Shown here: piece after piece, positions 40,201 through 51,726 of the stretch
How the letters are laid out: every line of letters starts with the position of its first letter
Position numbering within the stretch: position 1 is the stretch's first letter
Source: Amphirosellinia nigrospora
Taxonomy: Eukaryota > Ascomycota > Sordariomycetes > Xylariales > Xylariaceae
Direction of reading: 5' to 3'
Length of the DNA stretch: 64,000 nucleotides
NCBI GenBank assembly: GCA_004123355.1
Contig: SCHM01000002.1
Location: 6,235,569 to 6,299,568 of the forward strand
Notes under the pieces: generated by a model
Told to the model about the DNA's origin: nothing
The model's database searches: none
What the model saw: the letters and a program-made list of their open reading frames with translations, nothing else
Made by a program: the position numbers and the translations under genes

Positions 40201-40369
40201 TGATGTGCAGAGAGGTGTAGCGTAGTTCTACAATAGTACCGCCTCTACAGAAACACACAAGTAAATATTCCCCCGCTGTTAACCGAACAGATACATCTTC
40301 ATGTGTATCTGCCGTACCCCAACCACATTGATCCGTGTCTCGGAAAAGTGGGCGGCAGATAGATACATG

Positions 40370-40399
40370 AGGCAGGCTACCATAAGGCAGGCTACCATA
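40370..40399. repeat. 15-bp unit in two tandem copies
   Basis: AGGCAGGCTACCATA occurs twice without a gap. It is probably a replication slippage product. Confidence 0.85.
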
Positions 40400-41433
40400 A
40401 GAATGGATATTCTCGCTTATATCCACAAGGGTGCCACGTGGTAGCGCTGTTCACTGGAAATCGATATCATGCGACGACTATAGATTATCCTCAATGATAA
40501 ATTTTGGAAATAGAGATGTGGACGTATTGAAGCATCAGTATGTTCCTAAGGATAAGTTACATTGTATTGATGCGTCGTAAATTCCCCAAAAGTAGGTAGT
40601 TAAAATCAACGTGCATGTGTCTCTCATTTAATGCATTGACATCATGAAACTCCTCAAATCCCGACATACATTCTTCGGTAGGCAGTCTGCTCGGCATGAT
40701 CCAACAAGTTAGCGTGCCCTTGCAATGAGCAAGTCACAAGCGAGTTGTTACCCATGTAATAGGTGGGGATGTTTTACCAACCCATGTCGCGAGAGAAGGA
40801 TGCTCACGCCCTTTTCGGCACCTACTGGTGGGATCAGTGCCTGTAAAAGCCAGAAGGGGTCTTCCATATTCGCATACTCGGGCTTATGCTTGCATTATCA
40901 TGTGCTATTGTTGCTTTTCGTCACGTACGGTTTGTGACGCGTGATACACTTGGCATTCTGAACACGACTTGTCGCACTCCGCACATACGAGGTTGGCATC
41001 GATAGCTTCACTGTGACCTCGCAGCTTTGGTTGCTCATTCGTTAAAAGGGCCTGGAAGTCACACCGAAGCCCCGCATAGAACTTCGGTCAGCGAAGTTGG
41101 CTGTGATTCACGCGCGGAATGTGACGGTGTCTTATCAGCTGCTGAAGCTTGCTCGATGATGCAACTGGGTTCTTGCAAGCAGTTTCTATGGAAATTCTAG
41201 GATGGGGATGAGGTGGAGTTATGACATCGATATCAAGTGAATGTGCGCAGACAGCTACTTTAAAGCGTGAATCACCACTGTTACAACTGTGCCTGTTATA
41301 TAAGCTGCGGCCAAATGTCCAATTATATAATAAGACAGCCGTAGTAGCGAATTATCCCGGCTTTTGGTACGGATTGTGATTGATGCGTGGTGGCACGAGC
41401 GCCATTCCTTTACGTTTCTGGCTAGATTCCGGC

Positions 41434-41549
41434 TGTGGTAATGTCGTGTGCTCAAGTGCGTGGAACTTAAGGTTCTATTCAGTTAATAATCTCACCGTGA
41501 CTTATTTATGGACGAATTCAGAGGCTTCTCTTTTTCGTCAGACCTCCGG
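41434..41549 (+). mobile_element. SINE-like repeat, copy 2 (shortened)
   Basis: Contains GTGTGCTCAAGTGCGTGGAA, a degenerate B-box region (GGTTCTATTC), TAATCTC, TATGGACGAATTCAGAGGCT and the terminal CAGACCTCCGG. The middle block seen in other copies is missing. Confidence 0.55.
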
Positions 41550-42021
41550 TTTTAGGATGACGTCGACAAACTCGGAATTAAAAACGGCTTTTCCTTCAGA
41601 TATCCAAATCAGAGGTCACAATTTGTTCTAATCACCAGAAATTACGCCCAATTAGCGTTGCAAAGCTTCAGCTTCAGCTTCTAATGAAGCACGTGAGTTT
41701 TTGAGCGCCCTCCGTCGCTAGTTAGATCAAGTGACCTCCTTTCGACCGGAAGAAAGTCTCAACTTCGTATATAAGTTATTATTTCGACTTTCTATGGGCC
41801 ACCTAGACCATACCAGCTACTGTAAAGTTTCAAACGGGCAGCACTACTCTATGTCAGGCCCGACCTAGCATTCCCTAGCCTTCTCTCCAAGACGATGTAC
41901 GTACGCTGAACTTTATCTAAACCTAAATTGAATAGGCCAATCATAGATTGCTTGACCCCTTGTACTACCCAACGAGTACCTACTATATAAAGTATTTCAA
42001 TGTCAATAACTAATAGTCTTA

Positions 42022-42120
42022 TTGGCAATAGTCTAGTGATGTAGCGTTTATATCTTTACTCCGCATCATTAGGCCCGGGGGTTCGATTCCCTCGTAGGCT
42101 ATAATCTCCTATTTCCCTTT
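42022..42120 (+). mobile_element. tRNA-like head of a SINE, copy 3
   Basis: It has a good polymerase III A-box-like element (TAGTCTAGTGAT, 42029-42040) and a perfect B box (GGTTCGATTCC, 42080-42090) at tRNA-like spacing. A five-base T-stem (GGGGG/CCCTC) is present. The acceptor ends do not pair, so this is not a working tRNA gene. Downstream, GGCTATAATCTCCTATTTCC matches the body of the other SINE-like copies, which links the family to a tRNA origin. Confidence 0.55.
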
Positions 42121-42140
42121 TTTCTTTTTTAATTTCCTTG

Positions 42141-42180
42141 CCCCCCCCCCCCCCCCCCCCCCTCTCTCTCTCTCTCTTTC
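42141..42180 (+). repeat. Poly-C (22 nt) followed by (TC)n tract
   Basis: A run of 22 C then about eight TC units and T-rich sequence, directly after the tRNA-like segment. Pure pyrimidine tracts can form triplex DNA and are error-prone in sequencing. Confidence 0.9.
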
Positions 42181-42421
42181 TAACATATATAAGCCGCCTA
42201 TTCGCATAAAATCGATATCTTTATCCCGGCTTTAATTTATGAATAAAGCTGCAACGTATAGTAGTAAGCCTAATGTGAGGCAATTGTAGCTTGTTGTGAT
42301 TTCTACAACTGATTCTTTGGGTTTCAATCCCACCCATTCTATATTTATTTCATGACGCATGGCAAAAATACCAAACAGCACGTTATATTACTAGCATTCA
42401 GGGTTGACAAAACATTTCGTT

Positions 42422-42594
42422 TAGTGTGACAAGGGCCTGTGCTCAGGTGCTTGGAATTTAGAGTTCAATTCCGCTTATAATCTCTTTGGGGTCTCTAGGG
42501 CTCTGATTTCCTATTTCTGACTTCAACGTAACCTCGCCCAAGCCCTCAATTTATAGACGAATCTCTAGGACTTCTGCCTCCTCGCAGACCTCCG
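42422..42594 (+). mobile_element. SINE-like repeat, copy 4 (most complete)
   Basis: Reads TAGTGTGACAAGGGCCTGTG, then a degenerate B box (GAGTTCAATTCCG), TTATAATCTCTTTGGGG, a GATTTCCTATTTCTGACTTC block, GTAACCTCGCCCAAGCCCTC, TTTATAGACGAATCTCTAGG and CGCAGACCTCCG. It is about 173 bases with no coding frame. It is the best template for a family consensus. Confidence 0.65.
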
Positions 42595-43224
42595 AAAGCC
42601 TGACTCCTCGAGAGGGGTTAAGGCTATTTTGGCCAATGCAATCATCCTAATATATTATGTCTCAGCCTACGATACTAAGGGTGGTCCGTGTGACATTTAG
42701 TCTTGAAGCTCATAATACTCATAATTCGCATTTAGGCAGGTGATGTTACACGGATTTGGACTGCAGACTGGGATACGAGCTTAAGTGTAATATAATCGTA
42801 CAAGTCCCGGATACTACACCATAGTTGTTTATTAGGTAAATTGATTATATTCTAAGCTCTACTTAACCTTTTGTTACATGCAAGTAGTTTCGGACACTTT
42901 TAGCCTTCTATAGAAATTTTATAAAAAATACACATAATAACATTGTTCTCGTTCAAAAGAGGGTAGCCGATTTTGAGTCACATGACAGGGCGCGTGATTC
43001 GATCCAACATAACCCACTCAGCGAGAAGTGCTACGTTGCCTATGTCTTATTATTGTTGTACGCATTCTATAGCTTAGAATATACTGGTTTTGACTATCGA
43101 TTCATCTATTTTTTATCCTCAAGGAGGAAGTGTCTACACTTGAGTAGCAGAGTAAAGCATTGACGGCTATTTAATAGGACATTGATTATTGAGAATAGTA
43201 GCTTAAAGACCTAAACTGACAACT

Positions 43225-43350
43225 TGTGACAAGGGTTAGGAAATGGCGTTAGTGTATAGCTTATAACTCTTTGCGAAGTTAAAGGGTCTCTTGTTTCCTT
43301 CTTTTATGTACGATGTAACCTCGACCCTGACATCTACTCATAGATAGTCT
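43225..43350 (+). mobile_element. SINE-like repeat, copy 5 (diverged)
   Basis: Begins GTGACAAGGG and retains GGGTCTCTTGTTTCCTTCTT, GATGTAACCTCG and the ACTCATAGATAGTCT region corresponding to TTATAGACGAATCTC of copy 4. The B-box part is lost. Confidence 0.5.
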
Positions 43351-44067
43351 TAATATACTCTTTCGGTTAGGCACTAATCATAGGTCTATCTCAGCTAATA
43401 GCTCCATTTTCTCTAATTGTATGTCTTGGTCTCGGGCGGGGGCCGGCTTCCTGGGGCTCTGTAGTTCTGTGGCTCATGTATTGGCCGCCGACACGGCTAA
43501 GACTGTGTTGGCTAACAATATGATGATCGTGGGTAACATTGTCATTTTGCCTTCGCCATCCGTCTACTCCCTCCTGACCCCGACACCGAACCAGCGCAGG
43601 CGTTACCAAGGGCATGAATTAACGTAGCTGTATATCGGGAACGGGGAATTTTAAGGGGTAGGACACCAAGTCCTACTCTATCTAGATCACAAGTCTAATA
43701 ATCACAAAATAAAAGCGAGTTTACTTTCAAGGCGAGCGGTCTAGGTCTATCCAGACTCTGTTTCTCTATAGTTTCGGCTTTACAAGTTTCCGACAACACT
43801 TTAACTTTGGTTTCGAGTATCAAAACCGTGGGCTCATGTTTCCCATTATTGACATTCCTACGGAAATAGTTCGACACATAGTTAGGTAAGGGTATATCCA
43901 TAACTTATAGACTCCTCTAGCCGTCGTTTTCTAGGATTCATTGCAGTGCTATTTTGCCACCGCCACATATCTATTTGAACAATAACCGAAACCACGTATA
44001 TTTCCCAAGACGTTTGCCATATTGCACCCCTGAAGTCCGTTGTTCCCAAGTTTACCGCTATACTCTA

Positions 44068-45307
44068 TTACTTGCTTCGCTTGTAGATCTTGGAAAGGAA
44101 GACATTGAAGATTTCCTTGTTCAGACCCTCACTCTCATCAACTTGACTGATCTTTGTCTTGAGTTCGCCGACGACCTTCTCTCGTAGTCTTGGTACAATT
44201 GCTCGAGCTTCATCTCGTTATATAGCTTCTTGATTTCGGCCTCGTGCGCCTTGTCCTTCGGCCATAGTGCTCCTGAGGATCTTGCGCTGCTCGGGGGTGG
44301 CGATCTTGAGGGCCTGGTTCACTAACCACGAGCACTTGTTGTCCATGATGTCTGTCCCAATCTTGCCGATGTGCTCGGGAAGACCATAGTTGTCGAGGTA
44401 GTCATCCTGGATCTGGAAGTACTCGCCCATGGGGATGAGAATCTCTTCGGCTGTTTTAAGGTTCTTAGGGGTGGCAACGTTTAGCATCTGTAGTGCGAGT
44501 GCGACGGGGAGGTAGAAGCTGTAGTAAGCGGTCTTGTAGATGACGATGAAGCTATGCTTCTCCACGCTAAAGTTGTCTAGGTTTACGACATCCTCAGGGG
44601 CTGTGAGTAGATCACACAGTTGTCCCAGCTCAGTTTGTAAAGTAACCTCGTGGAACAGTTCAAGCATGTCAACGTAGCTGGGGTGAGATCTGAAGTGCTT
44701 CTTGAGAAGAGTATAAATAGCCGATTCGAGCATGAAAGCGTCGTTGATGGCAACCATGCCAACACCCTCCTGGCGATACCAGCAAGGCTTGCCACGACGG
44801 GTGATGCTGCTGTCCATGATGTCGTCAGACACCAGGAAGAAAGCTTGCAGAAGCTCGATCATCCAGCCGAGAGCAGCGGCTTGGAAGTACTCCTGCTCGG
44901 ACAAGGCCCTGTTGAGAAGGAGGGACACTGAGTCTGGGACGGACATGCCGCGGTTGCATTTTCCGCCCACCGTGTTCTCTTCAAGCGACTGGTACTCATT
45001 GTTAACATCTGGTCTGTGGTGGAGGTCAGAGGTGAGGGGATGAGGGGAGTGAGTTGATGCTGGCGAAGAAGACACGTAGTGATACTGATTACAGCAAGAC
45101 TATCGTTGTATTTGCTGGTGTGACGTGTTCATGTTTTGTGAGATGTATTGTGTGAAATTATTGGTGGCGGTGAAAAATGCATCTCACCTTCTTGTACCAT
45201 TCTAGATACTGCTGAGGCAAGTTGTATTGCTTGGCCCAGTTTAGCAGGTCTTCCTCGAGCTTCGGGAAGACAGCCTCAAACTCCTGTAATGTAGTTTTGG
45301 TCGCCAT
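44068..45307 (-). CDS. ERG20: Farnesyl diphosphate synthase (ERG20-type)
   Basis: Condenses DMAPP and GPP with IPP to farnesyl diphosphate, the cytosolic precursor of sterols, prenyl groups and terpenoids. Exon 1 is 45307-45188 (40 residues, ending EWYKK). The intron (199 nt) ends at CCAG, and exon 2 is 44988-44068. The first Asp-rich motif DDIMD lies at residues 95-99 and the second, DDYLD, at 235-239. RRGKPCW, CNRGMS and the C-terminal KIYKRSK are also present. The frame breaks three times near the end (about 44268, 44257, 44180), each explained by one lost A, A or G. Counting these back gives exactly 347 residues, the usual fungal length. The C-terminal residues beyond the breaks are still well conserved, so sequencing error is more likely than decay. 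No terpene cyclase is adjacent. Confidence 0.93.
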
Positions 45308-46404
45308 GTTTCTCTAAGGCAATATGAATTCGCAGACTGGATAATGAACTGGGAAACACGTTGCTGGTGGAAAATGGGAGCGGTAAGACAAGAAATGTTG
45401 GGGAGAAGCGGACGTTCAAAAGCGTTGGTGTTGAGGGCAGCCACACGTTCGGGTCTAAGCTTTCAGGGGTCCACCGGACTAATGCATTTATTGTAGAATC
45501 CGATGCCAAATGTGGTAGGGCCGGTTTTCGGTCGGTACACTAGCGTAGTGTGGTGTACTGTAATATGATCTATCGTCGCTATAACTTAAATAACCCCCCG
45601 GGGATCCAGATACCTCGAGAGCTAAAAGGGGACACTAGGCGGGTCGGCTCACTCTTAGTGGCGGCAAGCAGCAGGTGGTTAGCTGGTGCGACAAATCTGA
45701 CGGGAGCTGACTGTTCCCAGATAATCCTGCCGGTGAAGTGCCAGAGTAGGAAATGTCCGGCAGTTGCCGTTCCTCCGCATGCGCGACACTTCTCGCCAGG
45801 TAGGTATTATTAGATGGTGCATAGTACAAATATGTATTTCATATCCTCTTAGTCGGTTGCTCCTCCTCACTTACCAATACTTACCCTAAAAACTGTCTCA
45901 AAAGAGTGGTATTAGTCAGGTGCTGGCAGTGGGATGGGTGTATTAGGTTATTGTTATCGGTATCATTGTACTTCGGCTTATCGTTATCGTGTCCGTATAA
46001 TCTTATCGATTGCCGCCATATTTGGTACATGCACCTTACAGATGTGGTGGGGCAGTCACGGTCTCCAGGAGACACAGTTAGACAGTTAGGGCGACCTGGA
46101 GACCCATCATTATATCATTACCTAGTGAAGCGAGGATCGCGATATACTACCCCAAATAACGGCAACAGAAACCAAGCGACTTGCGTACCAGACAGACTTT
46201 AACTGTTTTGCGTTCCAATTAGTCACATCTAGGAAAGCTCAGGGCTGCAGTCAAGTAAGGCGATTGGCCCATACCCGTCGCGGTATCGTCTTTACTCGCC
46301 GTTGATCGGGCGACTGTAACGCCGATTGCACACTGTTGAAGCTTGCTCCTCATCCCTGTCTCACCGGTTGTCACTTTTATGCATCTATGGAGTAGCATGC
46401 CACG
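45308..46404. other. Intergenic between divergent FPP synthase and CDC23
   Basis: No gene is seen. A 10-bp inverted repeat (GGTCTCCAGG at 46060, CCTGGAGACC at 46095) flanks a short ACAGTTAG direct repeat. Promoters of both neighbours must lie here. Confidence 0.55.
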
Positions 46405-48586
46405 ATGTCTTTGAACGACCGAGAGAGATCACAACTACGAAGTGCGTTGCAAGAGGCTGTAATAAAGTGCTCCGAGCGATGCCTTTACCAGTCGTCAAAA
46501 TGGTATGTCGGTTTCTGATGAAGCTCGTTTGCAGCTATGAGAAATCTGGCTGAGTGTCGCCTGATGCAAATTAGGGCCGCTGAACTTCTCACTGCTATTC
46601 CCGAGGCCGAGATATCACCTAACGATTCACGCCTTTCAGATGCCTCGAGCGGATATGCATCAACTGTGATAGCCCCAAGTACGGATCCGGATGAGGCCAT
46701 TTTAGAGGGGAAAGAGATCAACAACTACCTTCTCGCCAAGTCTTTCTTCGACTGTCGAGAGTATGACCGGTGTGCTGCTGTCTTCTTGCCCGAGTCCACT
46801 CTCACGGGTATCATCTCCCCCAAGGAGGCCAGCTCTACCCCAAAGGGCAAGGGCAAGGGCAAGGCTGGTGTTGGCAGTGCTAGTGCCAGGCCAAGTAGCG
46901 GACAGGCCATCCCCACATCAGCCAACGCAGTTTATTCCTCTCTCTCTATGCTAAATTCTTATCTGGCGAGAAACGAAAGGACGAAGATGCCGAAATGGTC
47001 ATGGGTCCGCAAGATCTTGGCACTTGTAGGAACAAACAGTTAATCACCGTTAGCCGAGTGCTTGAGGCATGGTTTGAGAGTCGTAAGACGGAAGATGGTG
47101 AGATTACGGGTGGGCAGGGTTGGTTAGAGTATCTGTAAGTCCCATGATGCTGAAATGTTGCCCTATTACTAATTAACCTACGCTCAGCTACGGTATGATC
47201 CTCGCCAAGGAGAAGAATGAAGAATTAGCCTTGTACTGGCTTGTTCGTAGCGTGCATCTGTTCCCCATGAACTGGGGCTGTTGGCTGGAGATGGCATCAC
47301 TTATAACACGTGTAGATGATGTGAGTCCACAAGCTATACTGAAGCTGCCGCTAACTATCATAGCTGAACCGAGTTATGTCTCGCCTACCGCAAAATATTG
47401 TGTCGTTCATGTTTCATATATATACGTCTCTTGAGCTCTATCAACACGATGCTAATCTCGCCAATTCACTGGACCAACTTCTTAATATCTTCCCGTCTTC
47501 TTCCTTTTTAATGACATGCAACGCCCTTCTCTCATACCACGCAAAAGACTTGGTAGCTGCAGAGCAAAACTTTAGTCATCTACTGGCGGTTCACCCATTT
47601 CGCTTGGACTCACTCGACCATTACTCTAATATCCTTTATGTCATGAACTCGAGGCCAAAACTAGCGTTCTTGGCCCATCTCTGCAGCAATGTCGATAAAT
47701 TTCGCCCCGAATCATGTGTCGTCATCGGCAACTACTACTCACTCCTCTCTCTTCACGAAAAGGCGGTCCAATACTTCCGCCGAGCTTTGACTTTGGATCG
47801 TGCTTGCCTCTCGGCTTGGACGCTTATGGGCCATGAGTATGTTGAACTAAAAAATACTCATGCGGCTATCGAATCATATAGGCGAGCAGTAGATGTTAAC
47901 CGCAGGGATTACCGCGCGTGGTATGGGCTGGGTCAGACATATGAGGTATTGGAGATGCATGCATATGCCCTTTGGTACTACAAAAAGGCTGCGGGATTGA
48001 GACCTTGGGACGGGAAAATGTGGATGGCAGTTGGTTCCTGTCTCCAGCGCATGGGCCGAAACAACGTGGCATCAAAGCTCTCAAACGCGCTTTACTCGCT
48101 GACAACTATTATGAAGCGGGCAGCAGTTTTGAGAGTGCTTCCGATAGCATGCGGGGCGATCCGGAGATACTACTCCAAATCGCCGGTATGTACGACACTC
48201 TGGGTGAAGTTGAGGATGCGAAGGCATACATGGAGATGTGTGTTGCGCAGGAAGTCGGTCCGGCAGGCGAGAGTCAGAGTGAAAGTATTGCTATACACCA
48301 CGATTCGCCCGGCGGAGGTTCAGATGAGGCTGGAGATGGAGGAGGCCGTGGCGCGGGCAGTGAAGGAACGGGGGTCACAGCCGCCACTAGTAAGGCGAGG
48401 ATGTGGCTTGCGCGGTTTGCCATGAGATTTGAAGACTACCCTACGGCAAACCGTTTGGCGAATGAGTTATGCCAAGACGGCGTCGAGGTCGAGGAGGCTA
48501 AAGCACTTATCCGGGAAATAAGATCTCGAATACACTCTGTAGGTGAGGAGAGCTCTTTAAGAGGGCGGACGCCGGGTGTTTCTTAG
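46405..48586 (+). CDS. CDC23: Anaphase-promoting complex subunit 8 (Cdc23/Apc8), TPR protein
   Basis: A scaffold subunit of the APC/C ubiquitin ligase that drives mitotic exit in the nucleus. Exons are 46405-46502, 46575-47134, 47188-47320 and 47364-48586, about 671 residues. The start MSLNDRERSQ opens an N-terminal Apc8 domain (CSERCLYQSSKW, then AAELLTAIP across intron 1; LLAKSFFDCREYDRCAAVFL). After it come TPR units, clear at VVIGNYYSLLSLHEKAVQYF, AWTLMGHEYVELKNTHAAIE and AWYGLGQTYEVLEMHAYALW. A Ser/Gly/Lys-rich insert follows the N-terminal domain and a Gly/Glu-rich one lies near residue 590. Frame breaks near 46967 (GG to G) and 48060 (AAA to AA) are each cured by one base. The gene is essential in yeast, so these are probably consensus errors. 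Intron 3 is only 43 nt. Confidence 0.92.
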
Positions 48587-49460
48587 TTGATCATCAAGGA
48601 GTTTATCGATTGGGGGGGGCATGAATCACGTTCATCCTGACCCCTCAAGCTAAAACGTAGCCTTGAGTTCATTGAGCTAATGATGTCAACATTGTATTTT
48701 ACAATTACTTATACTTAAGATCTTGCCGACACCTTTAATTAATGGCACCGACAATTATGTCTACATCTTCATCTAGACGCGCGATTCCCCATTTCTTCTC
48801 AGCCGCAAACTAAGGCTTGACCCAGGTCGCATGTTTCGAAACAGAATGCGGGGAGATCTTGTCTTGGCACACTTTTGTTTGAAACACCGCGGCAATGTTG
48901 GGCGCGATTTTCGGCGCTTATTGTCCTTGTCGTCCATTGTTCACCTTCTTAGTTCCACAACACTTTAGATGAAGGAGAGGCTATCAACGCCCCCAACCTG
49001 CAAGATGCGATGAACATGCAGTGATGGGGTCACATCAATCGCATCAAGCGCTCCTGCCAAGCCGGCCCATGGTCTCGCCTTGTTCTATCATCTTTTGCTC
49101 TATAGGATGTGGCATGAATAAGATATAAGGCCCTGTTGGCCCGCTCACATGGCCGTCGAGATATGGTAGGTCTTTCTCTTCGACTCGACCTCTTTTGGCC
49201 GGCCGTCTTTCTCTTCTCCTTTGAAGTATCTGCTCTATTACGAGCATTACATTCCTTCGTGGTACTTTGAACCTCACACCCACGACGAGGTTTTCATTTC
49301 CACACATTTCTTTCGGCTTTAGGTTGAACCCTCAATTCGTTTCTCACAGGCCGTTGAACGACCGACCCGTATCTTTTATCTTTCTCTTCACAACTATTAT
49401 CTACTTGAAACAACTTTCACAGTTGTAGAATATCTGGACTGCTGGCATTCGATCTTCATC
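48587..49460. other. Intergenic, probable LPMO promoter
   Basis: No supported gene. An 87-codon frame on the minus strand (49044-49307) lacks any motif. The 100 bases before 49461 are CT-rich, as in a fungal leader. Confidence 0.55.
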
Positions 49461-50944
49461 ATGAAGCCATTTTCTATCTTCGGCCTAACGGCCTCTCTAC
49501 TCACTGTAGCTCAGGCTCACACCTTGTTCACCTCTCTGTATATAAACGATGTGAAGCAAGGGCAGGGCGATGGGACGTGCGTCCGGCAAAACACCGACCT
49601 GCCGCATTCAAACTCGCCTGTCCGCGACTTGTCCAGTGATGATATGGTCTGTGGCTTCAATGGCACCACCCCCGTAAACTTCACTTGTCCGGCGCCGGCC
49701 GGGGCGAAGCTGACTTTCGAGTATCGGCTTAACCCTAGTAAGGCAGGCCAGGGCTTCATCGACGAAAGTCATAAGGCCCGGTAGCCGTTTACGCGAAGCG
49801 TCTCTCGAGTCCTGATGCAGATGCCACAGGGCCCGGATGGTTCAAGATCTGGGGCGAAGGTTACGACATGGCAGCCGACAAGTGGGCGACGGAGAAAATC
49901 ATTGACGCCAATGGGCTGATCTCAATCGACATCCCCACCGCCCTGCCGGCAGGAAACTACTTGTTTAGACCGGAAGTCGTGGCAATGCATAACGTCACGC
50001 CGGAAGTCGAGCCACAGTTTTACATCGGGTGCGCTCAGGTATTCCTCGAAAGCTCGGTAACGGGCGACCTTACGATACCATCTGAGAAGAGCGTCAGTAT
50101 CCCGGGGTACTTACAAGCGAATGACCCTTCGGTAACCTACAATATCTATAAGGATGAAGAATACGCGAACCCCAAGAAGCCGTATCCAATAATGGGTCCC
50201 GAGCCATTCGTCCCCGCCGCTAATGTGAAAGCATCCAGTGGCAAAGTGGTGCACCAACTGAGGGTGAAATCCCAGTTCTTGTCTACTGCTGAACGCGAAT
50301 TGGTGCGGTGTCGAAGTGCCCTCATACAACGATATAACAGGCTGCTGGAATGCGGTCAAAATTGCTGGAGCCAGGTTAGTTCCTAAAGTCCTTCATCCAC
50401 TCTTTGCGTATCTCGGAGCCGTGAACTGCGTATGTTTCTACAAGCTCGCGGAACTCGGACAAAAAATATTATGATAAATGACCATCACTGACTCCATTGC
50501 ATAGGCGAACGAGTGTTGGGCACAGCAGATGCCATCAGGAGGTCGCAATTGCGAGGTATGGGGAGAAAATGCAAAGATCTCGACACGCACTGTTCCGCAA
50601 AGGACTTTAATGGTCCGCCGGCCTACAAGCTCAAGAGCAACGAGTACCCAGCGCCCGGGCCCATCCCCGCCGCCTTGAACGCGGAGGCTCTGCCGCCGGA
50701 TACTTCGTCGTCTGAGGCCCCCGGCACGACCCATGTTGTCGTGACTAGCTCGGTACCGGTTACTGTGACCGTGATTCCTACGCCCTCTTCTACTTCGCTT
50801 GAATCGATCCCCGACTTCACGCTGCGGCCTACGAGTACCGCGCAGCCTTCCCAGACGTCGAAACCGAAGCCCATTGCGGCGGGCGGAGGAGACGAGCTCG
50901 TCATAATTAGTAGTAGAGTATGGGAGGTTGATACAAACGCATAG
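49461..50944 (+). CDS. AA9 lytic polysaccharide monooxygenase with Ser/Thr/Pro-rich tail
   Basis: A secreted copper enzyme that oxidatively cleaves cellulose or related glucans. The signal peptide MKPFSIFGLTASLLTVAQA ends just before HTLFTSLY, so His1 of the copper brace becomes the N-terminus. The second His is in DESHK followed by GP, and the axial Tyr is in QFYIGCAQ. Later come NANWCGVEVPSY and CEVWGE, and FNGPPAYK closes the domain. One intron, 50375-50504. After the catalytic domain lies a tail of about 95 residues rich in Pro/Ser/Thr, with no CBM1 and no clear GPI signal. Five one-base losses break the frame (about 49775, 50256, 50290, 50360, 50567). With them restored the length is about 452 residues. 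All active-site residues are present, so the enzyme is probably functional in the organism. Confidence 0.9.
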
Positions 50945-51726
50945 AGCGATGTGTCTCTTCGAAACTCCTTTGGCGTGTAGATGGACCCCGAGCGACGCTG
51001 GCGTAAATTGACTTGACATCAGCTGGGACATCATTTGGATAGGCACTATGGGTTTATCAACCGACGATGATAACTTCACTTCTTCATATATATTTAAACA
51101 TTTTTAGGGTTTTCCAGCACTGCCCATTTCAGGCTCAACCGTAGTTGAGCTACGGCTAGCTTAGCATAGGGAGCTATATTCGTCTTATATATTGTTATCA
51201 AAACACAACGTTGTATTGCTAAGGCTACATCCCCCTCGTACGGTACCTCGTAATCTTCTAACGCCTAATGAGCACACACATATTGTGTGTGCACATGTTC
51301 CCTTGAGGCCCCTGCAAAGTCTAGGGTATATCTTGAATGCATCATGTTCCTTGGAGGGTCCGCAAAATACCCTTGTAGACTGGAGTAGCCGATTGTCGGC
51401 GGTCTTTCTACAGTGTCGTGATCATCTGGTATCACCGCACGGTTCTTCGTTCTATTAGGCTTATCTTCAAGTTATTCAACTAGCAATCAATGAAAACCCC
51501 TTGCAAGTAGTTTATAGCGTAGTAGTTAGTTAGGCAGACAAAATATGAGAAATGTTGTAGTTTTTTCCGCTGAAATGCTAGACTAATTATCATCAGGCCA
51601 TCTGTTATACTTTTTGTATATTCAGTCTATCCGTTTATTCCTGCGTGCTTTTCTGCAGTAATATCTTGCTGCGTAACTAACATGCTTGAAACGACGAATT
51701 TTTCATTCGCTGTATATCTGATCTTT
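50945..51726. other. Intergenic between convergent genes
   Basis: No gene seen. A short ACACACATATTGTGTGTG palindromic stretch lies near 51273-51290. Confidence 0.55.

Larger units (their letters stand above)
38926..44067. other. 5.1-kb gene-poor region with SINE-like copies
   Basis: No protein gene is supported. It contains four SINE-like copies (41434, 42022, 42422, 43225), a 15-bp tandem duplication (40370-40399) and a poly-C/CT tract (42141-42180). A GC-rich frame at 43421-43627 is too short to name. Confidence 0.55.

Noticed and set aside
42022-42100. Candidate functional tRNA gene with perfect B box
   Set aside because: The 5' and 3' acceptor strands do not pair and the anticodon arm does not fold. 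The flank matches the SINE-like family, so it was called a tRNA-derived repeat.
43421-43627. 68-codon frame with a GAGFL..NNMMIVGN pattern faintly like an RTA1-type membrane protein
   Set aside because: Only one short stretch resembles the family. No further helices or exons were found on either side.
46537-46574. ATG at 46537 as the start of CDC23
   Set aside because: It lies inside intron 1. The exon 46405-46502 supplies the conserved CSERCLYQSSKW segment and joins in frame to AAELL.
49044-49307. 87-codon minus-strand frame upstream of the LPMO
   Set aside because: No recognisable domain and located in the probable promoter of the LPMO gene.
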